8,312 nucleotides of DNA from an uncultured Eubacterium sp. (GCA_910580075.1 CAJTVR010000144.1:1-8312), one strand, 5' to 3'; counted from the first letter of the stretch, positions 1 to 6,450 are shown. Numbers and translations: made by a program. Notes: generated from the sequence alone by a model not told the origin.

Positions 1-497
1 CGTTGTTTACCTCTTGGAAGTTTGTCCAGATGGTAATTCTTTCGGATATTAGCCGGAATGGTTTCTACACCATTTCTCAGTCTTGCTAAATTGCTGATTT
101 TCATCAGGCCAGACGGTTTATAAACATTAATATTCCCCCATGCCAGATCATAGTGTGTATCCAGATACGCCTTTGTCATTGCTGCCACCGCTCCTGGTTC
201 ATACCAGTCGTCTGCGTTAATCTGGCCGATAAGTTCTCCATGTGCCATCTTCGCACCTTTATTCAGTGCATCATACATTCCCTTATCCGGCTTTGAAATA
301 ATTGTCAGGGAACGTCCTTTTTTCTCGTCAAACCGGGACTGGTATGCTTTTGCAGTCTCCACTGTCCCATCTGCAGACATCCCGTCAATAATGATGTATT
401 CAATATTAGGATAAGACTGGTTGAGCACAGATTCTATCGTACGCGCTATCGTATCCTGCATGTTATACACGGCTGTAAGTATGCTGACTAACATCAT
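1..497 (-). CDS. Family 2 glycosyltransferase, N-terminal part (runs off window edge)
   Basis: This GT-A fold glycosyltransferase presumably transfers a sugar from an activated nucleotide donor during assembly of a surface polysaccharide on the cytoplasmic membrane face. The first 165 residues are present and the 3' end lies beyond position 1. Residues 4-11 (VSILTAVY) form the nucleotide-binding first strand, followed by the usual TIESVLNQSYPNIEYIIIDG stretch with the conserved aspartate. About 30 residues later comes SKPDKGMYDALNKG, typical of the WcaA/EpsE-like branch, then the metal-binding DXD-type motif in QINADDWYEPGA. The start is the first of two adjacent ATGs; GGAGG at 511-515 lies 13 nt upstream, a rather long spacing, so the second ATG (494) is less favoured. 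It follows the Wzz-like gene by 32 bp in the same direction, implying one operon. Donor and acceptor sugars cannot be predicted. Family assignment is firm; the polysaccharide role is inferred from context. Confidence 0.9.
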   Translation of the reverse strand, partial: MMLVSILTAVYNMQDTIARTIESVLNQSYPNIEYIIIDGMSADGTVETAKAYQSRFDEKKGRSLTIISKPDKGMYDALNKGAKMAHGELIGQINADDWYEPGAVAAMTKAYLDTHYDLAWGNINVYKPSGLMKISNLARLRNGVETIPANIRKNYHLDKLPRGKQ

Positions 498-529
498 CCT
501 GACTGCTGTACCTCCATTTTCCAGATTTT

Positions 530-1957
530 TTAACAAACCATCGCCATGACACCTAACACTGTAATATCATTTTCCAGATAAAATTCCATTTCTTCATCTA
601 TCATATTGTGAGTGGTTTCCCCAGCCTTACAGACCATCAGTACATTGCCTGCCTGCGCTATTACATCCCACACTGCGACGTCCCCGTTTACGTTCTCTGC
701 CATAGAGGTTTCAATCCCCCAGCTCATAAACTGCTTTCCGATCCCTTCCAGGCATTCTTTTTCCCGGCCGCTGAATGGAACACTGGAAACCAGACAGAGT
801 TTTGTTATGCCGCGTTTCCTGCATACCAGCTTTATCCGCTCCAGCAGCTTTGCCCTGCTTTGTGAAGCGTCTGCCCGCTGCGTAAAAGGCAGGCCCTTTT
901 TCTTTTTTAGGAATAAACTTCCATAAACCGGAAACGTATACAGTTCTTTAAGCTGCTTTTCACTTTTTACCGTATCATGCAGAACGTACTGGCAGGCAAA
1001 TATACAGGCATAAATAAATATACCGCCAGCCAGCCCTGCTAATATATATTTCATGCTGACTCTGGCGCTTTGAGCTTCTACCGCTTTTTCTTCAGCAGTA
1101 TCCTGGCTTTCTGCACCGGTCGATTCCAGATACACCCCCATCTGTCCATTGTTAAAAGAATCTGTCACCGCCTTTAGATTTGCGGTATAAGACTGTAACT
1201 GCTGCCTTTTATCATGCTGCTGGGACTGCAGGCCCGCGTCAGACTCTATGCCCTTTTCAACACTTATTAGTGTCAGCTTATGACTGCCTGCCTGTTTTCC
1301 GGCTTTTTTAGAATATTCATTCAATGCCTCCTGCATATCCAAAGCCAGGCTCCCGGCCATTTCAGCGTCCCTGCCTGCTATCTCTATACAAAAAACTGTC
1401 TCAGACTGCAAACCATCCATTGCTGTGCTGTCCACTGCAACCTGGTATGGCTGACTATAATATTTAGGAACGGCGTTAAATAATTCTGCTAAATAACTGC
1501 TGTCAATACCCCATTTTTTTCTAAATTGTTTCAGTGCCGCCACAGCACCGCCGTTTTCTACAAAACTGATATAACTTTCTGTAATCTTCTGTAAATCCCG
1601 CCTGTCTGCATGTTCTATGCTATAAAGCAGGACGGCTTTATTTTTATGGTATGGGTCAACCTGCATCAATATGGAATGATCCAGATATTCTTCCAGGCTG
1701 CTGGTTTCTGACTGTAACTGCACCGCCGTATCCACAGCCTGCCTCTCTTCTTCTGACAGTTCTATTTCCCCGGCAGCTTCTGTTGCAGGCAGCGGCACGC
1801 TTCTTTCTGCTTTCAAATACCCATAAGCGCCAAACAAAACAGCAAAAAGGATAGCACATGCGAAAGCCTGTTTCCATTTCATACAAACAGCCTTGAAAAA
1901 ATCTGCTAAATCAATTTCAATATCTTTTGTTTTTCTCCACAAATTGTTCTTATCCAT
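530..1957 (-). CDS. Wzz-like polysaccharide chain-length/export protein with degenerate tyrosine-kinase-like C-terminal domain
   Basis: This membrane protein of 475 aa probably controls chain length or export of a capsule or exopolysaccharide. Residues ~12-27 (IEIDLADFFKAVCMKW) are the cytosolic lead-in typical of Wzz/CapA proteins. TM1 is at ~31-47, a long extracytoplasmic region with helical Gln/Glu-rich stretches follows, and TM2 is at ~305-323. The cytosolic tail ~380-475 resembles the BY-kinase fold fused to such proteins: a strand ending LCLVSS, then VCKAGETTHNMIDEEMEFYL and a terminal ITVLGVMAMV strand. The Walker A loop expected after the first strand is absent: SVPFSGREKE replaces the GxGKS/T pattern. 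No Walker B aspartate cluster or tyrosine-rich tail is visible either, so kinase activity is unlikely. The chosen start has GGAG at 1964-1967 with 6 nt spacing. An in-frame ATG at 1969 would overlap the upstream stop and lacks a good site. It begins 1 bp after the regulator's stop codon, suggesting translational coupling. Confidence 0.85.
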   Translation of the reverse strand: MDKNNLWRKTKDIEIDLADFFKAVCMKWKQAFACAILFAVLFGAYGYLKAERSVPLPATEAAGEIELSEEERQAVDTAVQLQSETSSLEEYLDHSILMQVDPYHKNKAVLLYSIEHADRRDLQKITESYISFVENGGAVAALKQFRKKWGIDSSYLAELFNAVPKYYSQPYQVAVDSTAMDGLQSETVFCIEIAGRDAEMAGSLALDMQEALNEYSKKAGKQAGSHKLTLISVEKGIESDAGLQSQQHDKRQQLQSYTANLKAVTDSFNNGQMGVYLESTGAESQDTAEEKAVEAQSARVSMKYILAGLAGGIFIYACIFACQYVLHDTVKSEKQLKELYTFPVYGSLFLKKKKGLPFTQRADASQSRAKLLERIKLVCRKRGITKLCLVSSVPFSGREKECLEGIGKQFMSWGIETSMAENVNGDVAVWDVIAQAGNVLMVCKAGETTHNMIDEEMEFYLENDITVLGVMAMVC

Positions 1958-1958
1958 A

Positions 1959-2324
1959 TCAGGCTCCATTCATAATCTCAGCAACTGATTTCATAATCCT
2001 GACATACATAGCATAACTGTCGCTATTCTTCCTGTCCGCGCCGGCTCTGTCCCTGCCTGCTTCCCCGTCCGGCATTTCCCACATATCCAGCACTGCCTGG
2101 GATGACTGCGCCCTGCCCCACAGCAGCTCGTCCGCACCTGCTTCCAAAGCCTTGCAGATTGCGACAAATGTCTCCATACTCATAATTCGTGAACCGCGCT
2201 CAATATGGCCTAAAAATGACATGCTAATGCCGCATTTTTTTGCCAGTCTGCTTTGTGACCATCCCTTTGCCTTCCTGACCTGGCGTATCCTCATGCCCAC
2301 CTTCCCGTAATCCAGTTCCCGCAT
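1959..2324 (-). CDS. XRE-family helix-turn-helix regulator, first gene of the polysaccharide operon
   Basis: This 121-aa DNA-binding protein probably regulates the polysaccharide operon it heads; that role is inferred from position. The N-terminal half is an HTH_3/Cro-CI domain (~residues 8-62): MRIRQVRKAKGWSQSRLAKK, then CGISMSFLGHIERGSR with the recognition helix, then METFVAICKALEAGADELL. The C-terminal ~50 residues are charged and of unknown role, with no enzymatic or sensor domain visible. The chosen start is an ATG with GGAG at 2333-2336, 8 nt upstream. The frame stays open to a TTG at 2387, but that codon has no ribosome binding site and the extra 21 residues do not resemble the family. 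Upstream lies the invertible promoter region, so in the assembled orientation the gene may be poorly transcribed. No fixed sigma-A promoter was found between this start and the left recombination site. Confidence 0.88.
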   Translation of the reverse strand: MRELDYGKVGMRIRQVRKAKGWSQSRLAKKCGISMSFLGHIERGSRIMSMETFVAICKALEAGADELLWGRAQSSQAVLDMWEMPDGEAGRDRAGADRKNSDSYAMYVRIMKSVAEIMNGA

Positions 2325-2390
2325 TTTCCCATCTCCATTCCTGTCGCTATGCCAGAACCTCCCTTTGGAAAAACCGGTTTCTGACAAGGT

Positions 2391-2415
2391 ATGTTATTCA
2401 TGCAATACATAACAT
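2391..2415. promoter_or_regulatory. Short inverted repeat beside the left recombination site
   Basis: ATGTTAT at 2391-2397 is the inverse of ATAACAT at 2409-2415, the latter being the outer part of the left inversion site. This gives an extra half-site of the same sequence on the operon side only. It could be an accessory recombinase arm site or an operator for the regulator encoded immediately downstream. Both readings are inference, and a 7-bp AT-rich repeat can arise by chance. Confidence 0.35.
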
Positions 2416-2435
2416 TTTCGTAGCAAATGTTATGT
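2407..2435. repeat. Left recombination site of putative invertible promoter (29 bp, 11-7-11 dyad)
   Basis: The site has perfect 11-bp inverted arms, ACATAACATTT and AAATGTTATGT, around an asymmetric 7-bp core TCGTAGC (2418-2424). Its inner 25 bp (2409-2433) recur in inverted orientation at 2707-2731 with 24 of 25 identical. Dyad arms around a 6-8 bp non-palindromic core is the known layout of tyrosine recombinase crossover sites, and the core's asymmetry sets the direction of the site. Confidence 0.8.
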
Positions 2436-2457
2436 TACTGCTTTTGCAATATTATTG

Positions 2458-2480
2458 AAAAACCCAGTATTTATGCGGGT
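2458..2480 (-). terminator. Weak terminator-like hairpin inside invertible segment
   Basis: On the minus strand ACCCG (2480-2476) can pair with TGGGT (2466-2462), using one G-U pair, across a 9-nt loop, and is followed by five Us (2462-2458, sharing the last paired U). The stem is short. If functional, it would stop stray leftward transcription in the assembled orientation and would face right after inversion. Confidence 0.3.
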
Positions 2481-2668
2481 CTGGAGTCCTTGTTTAATCA
2501 TTCATATTACACATGTTACAGCACTTTCTATATATACATGTTTTTTATTAAATTATATTCACAGTTAATATAAGCGAAGTAATTTGTAAATAATAAACAA
2601 AAATAATAGGAATTTATATAGAAATCAGAAGAAAAATATAGTAAATATTTACAATTTTATCTTTTGCC

Positions 2669-2696
2669 TTGCAAAATATAAAAAAATTGATATAAA
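2669..2696 (+). promoter_or_regulatory. Rightward sigma-A-like promoter inside the invertible segment
   Basis: The -35 TTGCAA (2669-2674) and -10 TATAAA (2691-2696) are separated by 16 bp, with transcription expected to start near 2703. In this orientation transcripts enter the gene-poor region 2734-3250 and meet the hairpin at 3146-3249. After inversion the -35 would lie at 2466-2471 and the -10 at 2444-2449 on the minus strand, giving a leader of about 113 nt before the XRE regulator. AT-rich DNA produces chance promoter matches, but no equally good leftward promoter was found in the segment. Confidence 0.6.
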
Positions 2697-2704
2697 ATAC
2701 TTTC

Positions 2705-2733
2705 AGATAACATTTGCTACGAAAATATTATCT
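2705..2733. repeat. Right recombination site of putative invertible promoter (29 bp, 11-7-11 dyad)
   Basis: The arms AGATAACATTT and AAATATTATCT, with one internal mismatch, flank the core GCTACGA (2716-2722), the exact reverse complement of the left core. The outermost two bases on each side differ from the left site but remain symmetric within this site. Opposite core orientation predicts inversion rather than deletion of the DNA between the sites. Confidence 0.8.
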
Positions 2734-3145
2734 ATTAGAACATTCAGATTCAATTCCCGCAGCATTGCAATAGAAACCTTTCTAAACTTCGGAAAACACG
2801 TTCCATAGCGGCATTTAGACTCTCTTGCCATAAAATCCTAACACATCTATGAATGCTTTGATGATCATGCCAGCTTTTGCCCAAGCGGGAACGGACGCAA
2901 TGATTTTTTACTTTATGATTTAAAAATGGCAGTGAACGCCAGTATAAAAGCAGGGATACGGATTGGATAAGCCCGAAACTTCTGTTTGAAAGGGAATTCT
3001 GCTTCTACAGGCAGAAGTGCAGTTTCTGGTCCTGATCCCAGAAAACAATTTGAAAACAGACGGTAAATCTATAGAAATAATTACGAAATTTACTTACCTG
3101 CCTCATTAGAGAGTAGAGAAAATTTGACCGAATAAGATCATAAAT
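2734..3145. other. Gene-poor stretch with possible coding remnants
   Basis: No intact recognisable gene is present. On the minus strand a 42-codon frame (2831-2703) with a poor AGGA site ends inside the right recombination site. Another minus frame stays open for roughly 90 codons between about 2750 and 3010 without a start codon and ribosome binding site that I could support. On the plus strand a 40-codon stretch ending near 2966 also looks coding-like (LLYDLKMAVNASIKAGIRIG) but is closed by stops. None matches a family I can name. The stretch may hold the eroded remains of one or more genes, or be intergenic DNA. Confidence 0.4.
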
Positions 3146-3249
3146 AAAGGGGCTGTCGCATTAAGAAATATGATACAACATATAGCTAGTTTAAATCGTT
3201 CTTTTATACTATATCCTGTATATATTTTGCTTAGTGCGACAGCCCCTTT
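3146..3249. repeat. MITE-like hairpin element / bidirectional terminator
   Basis: Terminal inverted repeats AAAGGGGCTGTCGCATTAAG (3146-3165) and its near reverse complement (3230-3249) match in 19 of 20 positions. A second inner stem pairs roughly 3173-3185 with 3209-3221, so the whole ~104 bp can fold as one long hairpin. The one mismatch is a G-U pair in plus-strand RNA, which ends in five Us (3247-3251); the minus-strand RNA ends in UUUAUUUAUU. It could therefore terminate both rightward transcripts and gpmI mRNA arriving from the right. The GGGGCTGTCGCA ends resemble insertion-sequence termini, suggesting a non-autonomous element, but there is no clear target duplication or transposase. 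Confidence 0.6.
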
Positions 3250-3273
3250 TTGCATAGAATAACATATTTACTA

Positions 3274-3306
3274 GTATCTGCATTAATGCGTTAATATATC
3301 AGATAC
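3274..3306. repeat. Small AT-rich hairpin
   Basis: GTATCTG and CAGATAC form a 7-bp perfect stem around a second ATTAA/TTAAT stem with a TGCG loop. There is no U-tract on either side, so it is not a classic terminator. It lies between the gpmI stop and the MITE-like hairpin and would be part of the gpmI 3' untranslated RNA. Confidence 0.4.
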
Positions 3307-3339
3307 AGCAGCAGACACACCAAAAGAAACCTCTTCTCT

Positions 3340-3402
3340 GTCCAGCTGGCTGCTGCAGAATAAATGTACATCCTGCAAAGTTTCTCCGCCTGGCGTCCGG
3401 GC
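3340..3402 (-). repeat. Remote copy of the right-end mosaic repeat family
   Basis: Read on the minus strand, it contains CCCGGACGCC followed by GGCGGAGAAACTTT, matching the join at 7157-7182. It then has GGATGTACATTTATTCTGC, matching 7972-7987 and the reverse of 7885-7913. The copy starts 8 bp after the gpmI stop codon. It shows that the repeat family is dispersed and not confined to one cluster. Confidence 0.6.
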
Positions 3403-3409
3403 TTTTTGA

Positions 3410-4951
3410 TTAACGTTTTACAAGCAGCGACTCTCCTGTCATTTCAGCCGGTTTTTCCATACCCATCATTTCGATCATAGTCGGCACTATGTCTGCCAGG
3501 CGTCCGCCCTCTTTTAATGTATAAGCCGGATCATAATTGATCAGAATAAACGGAACCGGATTGGTTGTATGTGCGGTAAACGGCACGCCTGTCTCATAAT
3601 CCGTCAGCTGTTCCACATTGCCGTGATCTGCGCACAGGAACATCTGTCCGTTTACTTCTAACAGCGCTTCTACTGCTCTGCCTACACATGCATCTACTGC
3701 TTCTACTGCTTTGACTGCTGCATCCATCACACCTGTATGTCCTACCATGTCAGGATTTGCAAAGTTAATAATAATCACATCATATTTCTGGGAACGGATC
3801 GCTTCGCAGAGCTTGTCACACACTGCTGGCGCGCTCATTTCCGGCTGCAGGTCATAAGTAGCCACTTTTGGAGATTTTACAAGAATTCTCTCTTCTCCTT
3901 CATTCGGCTCCTCTACGCCGCCGTTAAAGAAAAATGTAACATGAGCATATTTTTCTGTCTCGGCAATCCTTGCCTGTGTCTTGCCATGTGCAGCCAGAAA
4001 CTGGCCAAACGTGTTATCCAGTTCTACTTTCTTAAAAGCGATTTCCTTATTTGGAATCGTTACATCATATTCCGTAAAGCATACGTATTTCACCTGTTTT
4101 CTGGCTCCGCGGTCAAATCCGTTAAAATCGTCGCAGCAGAATACTCTTGTCATCTCCCTTGCACGGTCCGGGCGGAAGTTAAAGAAAATTACAGAATCTT
4201 TGTCTTTTACTGTAGTCACAGGCTGTCCGTCTTTTTCAATGACTGTCGGAAGGACAAATTCATCTGTCTTTTCGTCATCATAGGATGCCTGCATAGCTGC
4301 TACCGGGTCTGCTGCTCTTACACCTTCGCCTTTTGTAAGTGCCAGGTATGCCTTTTCTACCCTGTCCCAGCGGTTGTCGCGGTCCATGGCATAATAACGT
4401 CCTGAAATAGTAGCAATCTGGCCGACACCGATTTCCTGCATCTTATCTGCTAATTCCTGAATAAATCCTTTTCCAGACGACGGTGCTGTATCACGTCCGT
4501 CCATAAAGCAGTGTACGTATACATTCTGAAGTCCTTCTCTTTTGGCCAGCTCTAACAGCCCGTAAATATGGGTATTATGGCTGTGTACACCGCCATCTGA
4601 CACAAGCCCGAACAGATGAAGGTCTGAACCGTTCGTTTTACAGTTTTCCACTGCTGCTAAAAGAGCCTCGTTCTTGAAAAACGTACCGTCTTCGATTTCT
4701 TTTGAAATTCTTGTAAGCTCCTGGTATACAATGCGTCCGGCTCCCATATTTAAATGTCCGACTTCAGAGTTGCCCATCTGCCCGTCCGGCAGTCCTACTG
4801 CCAGCCCGCTGGCGTAGCCTTTTACAAATGGATAGTCTTTCATTAACCGGTCAATGACTGGCGTATCTGCCTGTACGGCTGCATTTCCCTGTTCTTTTTC
4901 ATTTAAGCCAAATCCGTCTAAAATCATTAATACCGTAGGTTTTTTGCTCAT
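3410..4951 (-). CDS. gpmI: 2,3-bisphosphoglycerate-independent phosphoglycerate mutase
   Basis: The enzyme interconverts 3- and 2-phosphoglycerate in glycolysis and gluconeogenesis in the cytosol, through a phosphoserine intermediate and with Mn2+ in Gram-positive members. At 513 aa it is full length for the family. Visible landmarks are the metal ligand Asp12 in MILDGFG, the phosphorylated Ser62 in GQMGNSEVGHLNMG, His123 in SDGGVHSH, the substrate-binding FNFRPDRAREMTR segment in the inserted phosphotransferase domain, and the second metal cluster with D442/H443 in ADHGN and H461 in FTAHTTNP. All key residues are intact. GGGAAAG about 6 nt before the ATG serves as ribosome binding site. A promoter lies 52 bp upstream, so it can be expressed independently of the MATE gene. 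It is not grouped with other glycolytic genes in the visible window. No strong intrinsic terminator immediately follows it; the hairpin at 3146-3249 may serve. Confidence 0.97.
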   Translation of the reverse strand: MSKKPTVLMILDGFGLNEKEQGNAAVQADTPVIDRLMKDYPFVKGYASGLAVGLPDGQMGNSEVGHLNMGAGRIVYQELTRISKEIEDGTFFKNEALLAAVENCKTNGSDLHLFGLVSDGGVHSHNTHIYGLLELAKREGLQNVYVHCFMDGRDTAPSSGKGFIQELADKMQEIGVGQIATISGRYYAMDRDNRWDRVEKAYLALTKGEGVRAADPVAAMQASYDDEKTDEFVLPTVIEKDGQPVTTVKDKDSVIFFNFRPDRAREMTRVFCCDDFNGFDRGARKQVKYVCFTEYDVTIPNKEIAFKKVELDNTFGQFLAAHGKTQARIAETEKYAHVTFFFNGGVEEPNEGEERILVKSPKVATYDLQPEMSAPAVCDKLCEAIRSQKYDVIIINFANPDMVGHTGVMDAAVKAVEAVDACVGRAVEALLEVNGQMFLCADHGNVEQLTDYETGVPFTAHTTNPVPFILINYDPAYTLKEGGRLADIVPTMIEMMGMEKPAEMTGESLLVKR

Positions 4952-5002
4952 GTTTTTACTTTCCCTTCCCTAGATTAAATTAAATGAAATACTTCTGTAT
5001 AT

Positions 5003-5031
5003 AAAATATCACTAATTCGTAGATTTCTCAA
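5003..5031 (-). promoter_or_regulatory. Promoter of gpmI
   Basis: On the minus strand TTGAGA (5031-5026) and TATTTT (5008-5003) are separated by 17 bp, with a start expected near 4996 and a leader of about 45 nt before the gpmI ATG. It occupies the ~100-bp gap between the MATE and gpmI genes. No terminator was found in that gap, so read-through from the MATE gene is also possible. Confidence 0.6.
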
Positions 5032-5052
5032 CTCTAAATTTACAAAACTTAC

Positions 5053-6450
5053 TTATTTCCAGTCTGTCATGCCTCCGCCGTCTTCCAGCCTGCACATTTC
5101 CTTCAACAGCATTCCGCCGGCAATCAGAAATGCCACAAAATCCGCTGCAGGTGCTGCATACATTGCCCCTTCCAGCCCAAAAAACCGCGGAAGTATAATC
5201 AAAAGCGGCATTAAAAATAAAATCTGCCTGGTCAGCGACATCAGTGCACCTGCAGCCGCCTTTCCAATCGATGTATACATATTAGCTACAATCGGCTGAA
5301 ACTGATTGACAAACGTGAAAAACATATAGATTCTGAAATACCGCTCAGCGAACTGGAAATATTCCTCGCTTTCCTGTCCGAACACACCGATAATCTGTCT
5401 TGGAAAAATCTGAAAGCACAAAAATGCAATCAGCGAAATTACCGTAGCACTGGCCACGGACTTCCATACGGCCTCTGACACACGCTGGTACTGTTTTGCA
5501 CCGTAGTTAAAACTGACAATCGGCTGCATGCCCTGGGAAATCCCGATTACAATCGAAAAAAACATCATCCCGACTTTGGAAATAATGCCTGCACACGCAA
5601 GCGGAATATCCCCGCCGTATGCAGACTGCGCCCCGTAAAAAGTCAGCACATTATTCAGTACAATCTGCACAGCCATCATAGCCAGCTGATTGATACACGG
5701 CGACATGCCAAGTTTTGCAATGTCTCCCCAAAAAGCTGCCTTTGGCATAAAGCACTGGCGGTCAAGGCGGACTGTTTTATACCGCGTCAGATAAAATGCC
5801 ACCATAAATGCAGATACAGCCTGTCCTGTAATCGTCGCCCAGGCAGCTCCCTGAATGCCCATTCGAAATACAATCATAAACAAAGCATCCAGCACTGTAT
5901 TTACTACCGCGCCGGTCAGCGTGCACATCATGGAAAATCTCGGGCTTCCGTCTGCCCTTACCAGATTTGATCCTCCCGTCGTAAAAATCAGAAACGGAAA
6001 TCCAAAAGACGTAATCCCTGTGTAAATAAGCGAATAATCCAGTGTCTGCTGCGTAGCGCCGAATGTAATCATCATTGGCTTTAGAAAAATCCGGGTCAGA
6101 ATGCAGAGCAGCACACCGATTACAAAACACATCGTAATCGCATTGCCGGCATATTTTGCCGCTTTTTCTTTATTTCCCCTTCCCATACTCAGGTTAAAAT
6201 TCGCAGCTCCGCCAATGCCGCACATCAGAGAAATTGCGGTACAGCTCATGGTCAGCGGAAATGCTACATTTGTTGCGGCGTTTCCAAGCATTCCGACATA
6301 ATGTCCGATAAAAAACTGGTCCACAATATTATACAATGCACTGACCAGCATGGCAATAATACTCGGAATTGCAAATTCTGCCAGCAATGTCCCCACTGGT
6401 TTTACGCCCAGCGGATTTTCTTCCTGTTTTATCGTCTGTACTTTTGTCAT
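5053..6450 (-). CDS. MATE-family multidrug/cation antiporter, MepA-like
   Basis: This 465-aa inner-membrane transporter should have the usual 12 transmembrane helices and export organic cations or drugs in exchange for Na+ or H+. The opening PVGTLLAEFAIPSIIAMLVSALYNIVDQFFIG is the conserved first helix of MATE proteins. GNAATNVAFPLT and GIGGAANFNLSMGRG follow, then the typical loop VRADGSPRFSMMCTLTGAV and the mirrored second half with QGMQPIVSFNYGAKQYQRV. Length and motifs fit the MepA/NorM group. Substrate cannot be read from sequence, and the protein need not confer drug resistance. It begins 7 bp after the stop of the lspA-like gene. Its ribosome binding site GGAGG lies inside the last codons of that gene, 12 nt upstream, suggesting co-transcription and coupled translation. 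There is no frameshift or missing helix. Confidence 0.95.
   Translation of the reverse strand: MTKVQTIKQEENPLGVKPVGTLLAEFAIPSIIAMLVSALYNIVDQFFIGHYVGMLGNAATNVAFPLTMSCTAISLMCGIGGAANFNLSMGRGNKEKAAKYAGNAITMCFVIGVLLCILTRIFLKPMMITFGATQQTLDYSLIYTGITSFGFPFLIFTTGGSNLVRADGSPRFSMMCTLTGAVVNTVLDALFMIVFRMGIQGAAWATITGQAVSAFMVAFYLTRYKTVRLDRQCFMPKAAFWGDIAKLGMSPCINQLAMMAVQIVLNNVLTFYGAQSAYGGDIPLACAGIISKVGMMFFSIVIGISQGMQPIVSFNYGAKQYQRVSEAVWKSVASATVISLIAFLCFQIFPRQIIGVFGQESEEYFQFAERYFRIYMFFTFVNQFQPIVANMYTSIGKAAAGALMSLTRQILFLMPLLIILPRFFGLEGAMYAAPAADFVAFLIAGGMLLKEMCRLEDGGGMTDWK

Larger units (their letters stand above)
2434..2706. promoter_or_regulatory. Putative invertible promoter segment
   Basis: About 270 bp of strongly AT-rich, apparently non-coding DNA lies between two inverted recombination sites. 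It contains one good promoter near its right end reading right, a 12-bp palindrome (GTAAATATTTAC, 2641-2652) just upstream of that promoter, and a weak terminator-like hairpin near its left end reading left. Inversion maps position x to 5140 minus x. That would put the promoter next to the left site, pointing into the regulator/Wzz/glycosyltransferase operon. The base composition differs sharply from neighbouring genes. The inverting function is inferred from architecture; only one orientation is seen. Confidence 0.75.

Noticed and set aside
1958..1969. Upstream ATG at 1969 as start of the Wzz-like gene
   Set aside because: It would overlap the regulator's stop by 11 bp and has no good ribosome binding site, whereas the ATG at 1957 has GGAG at 6-nt spacing.
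2325..2387. TTG at 2387 as start of the XRE regulator
   Set aside because: No ribosome binding site precedes it and the added 21 residues are not part of the domain; the ATG at 2324 has GGAG 8 nt upstream.
2551..2560. Leftward TATAAT inside the invertible segment as an operon promoter in the assembled orientation
   Set aside because: The -10 match (minus strand, within 2552-2560) has no acceptable -35 at 16-18 bp; in DNA this AT-rich a lone TATAAT is expected by chance, though it cannot be fully excluded.
3737..4405. 222-codon open frame on the plus strand
   Set aside because: It lies antisense within gpmI, has no ribosome binding site, and its protein is Cys/Phe-rich without family likeness; it is a by-product of gpmI codon use.
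5777..6130. 117-codon minus-strand frame
   Set aside because: It is an alternative frame entirely inside the MATE transporter gene, without its own start signals.
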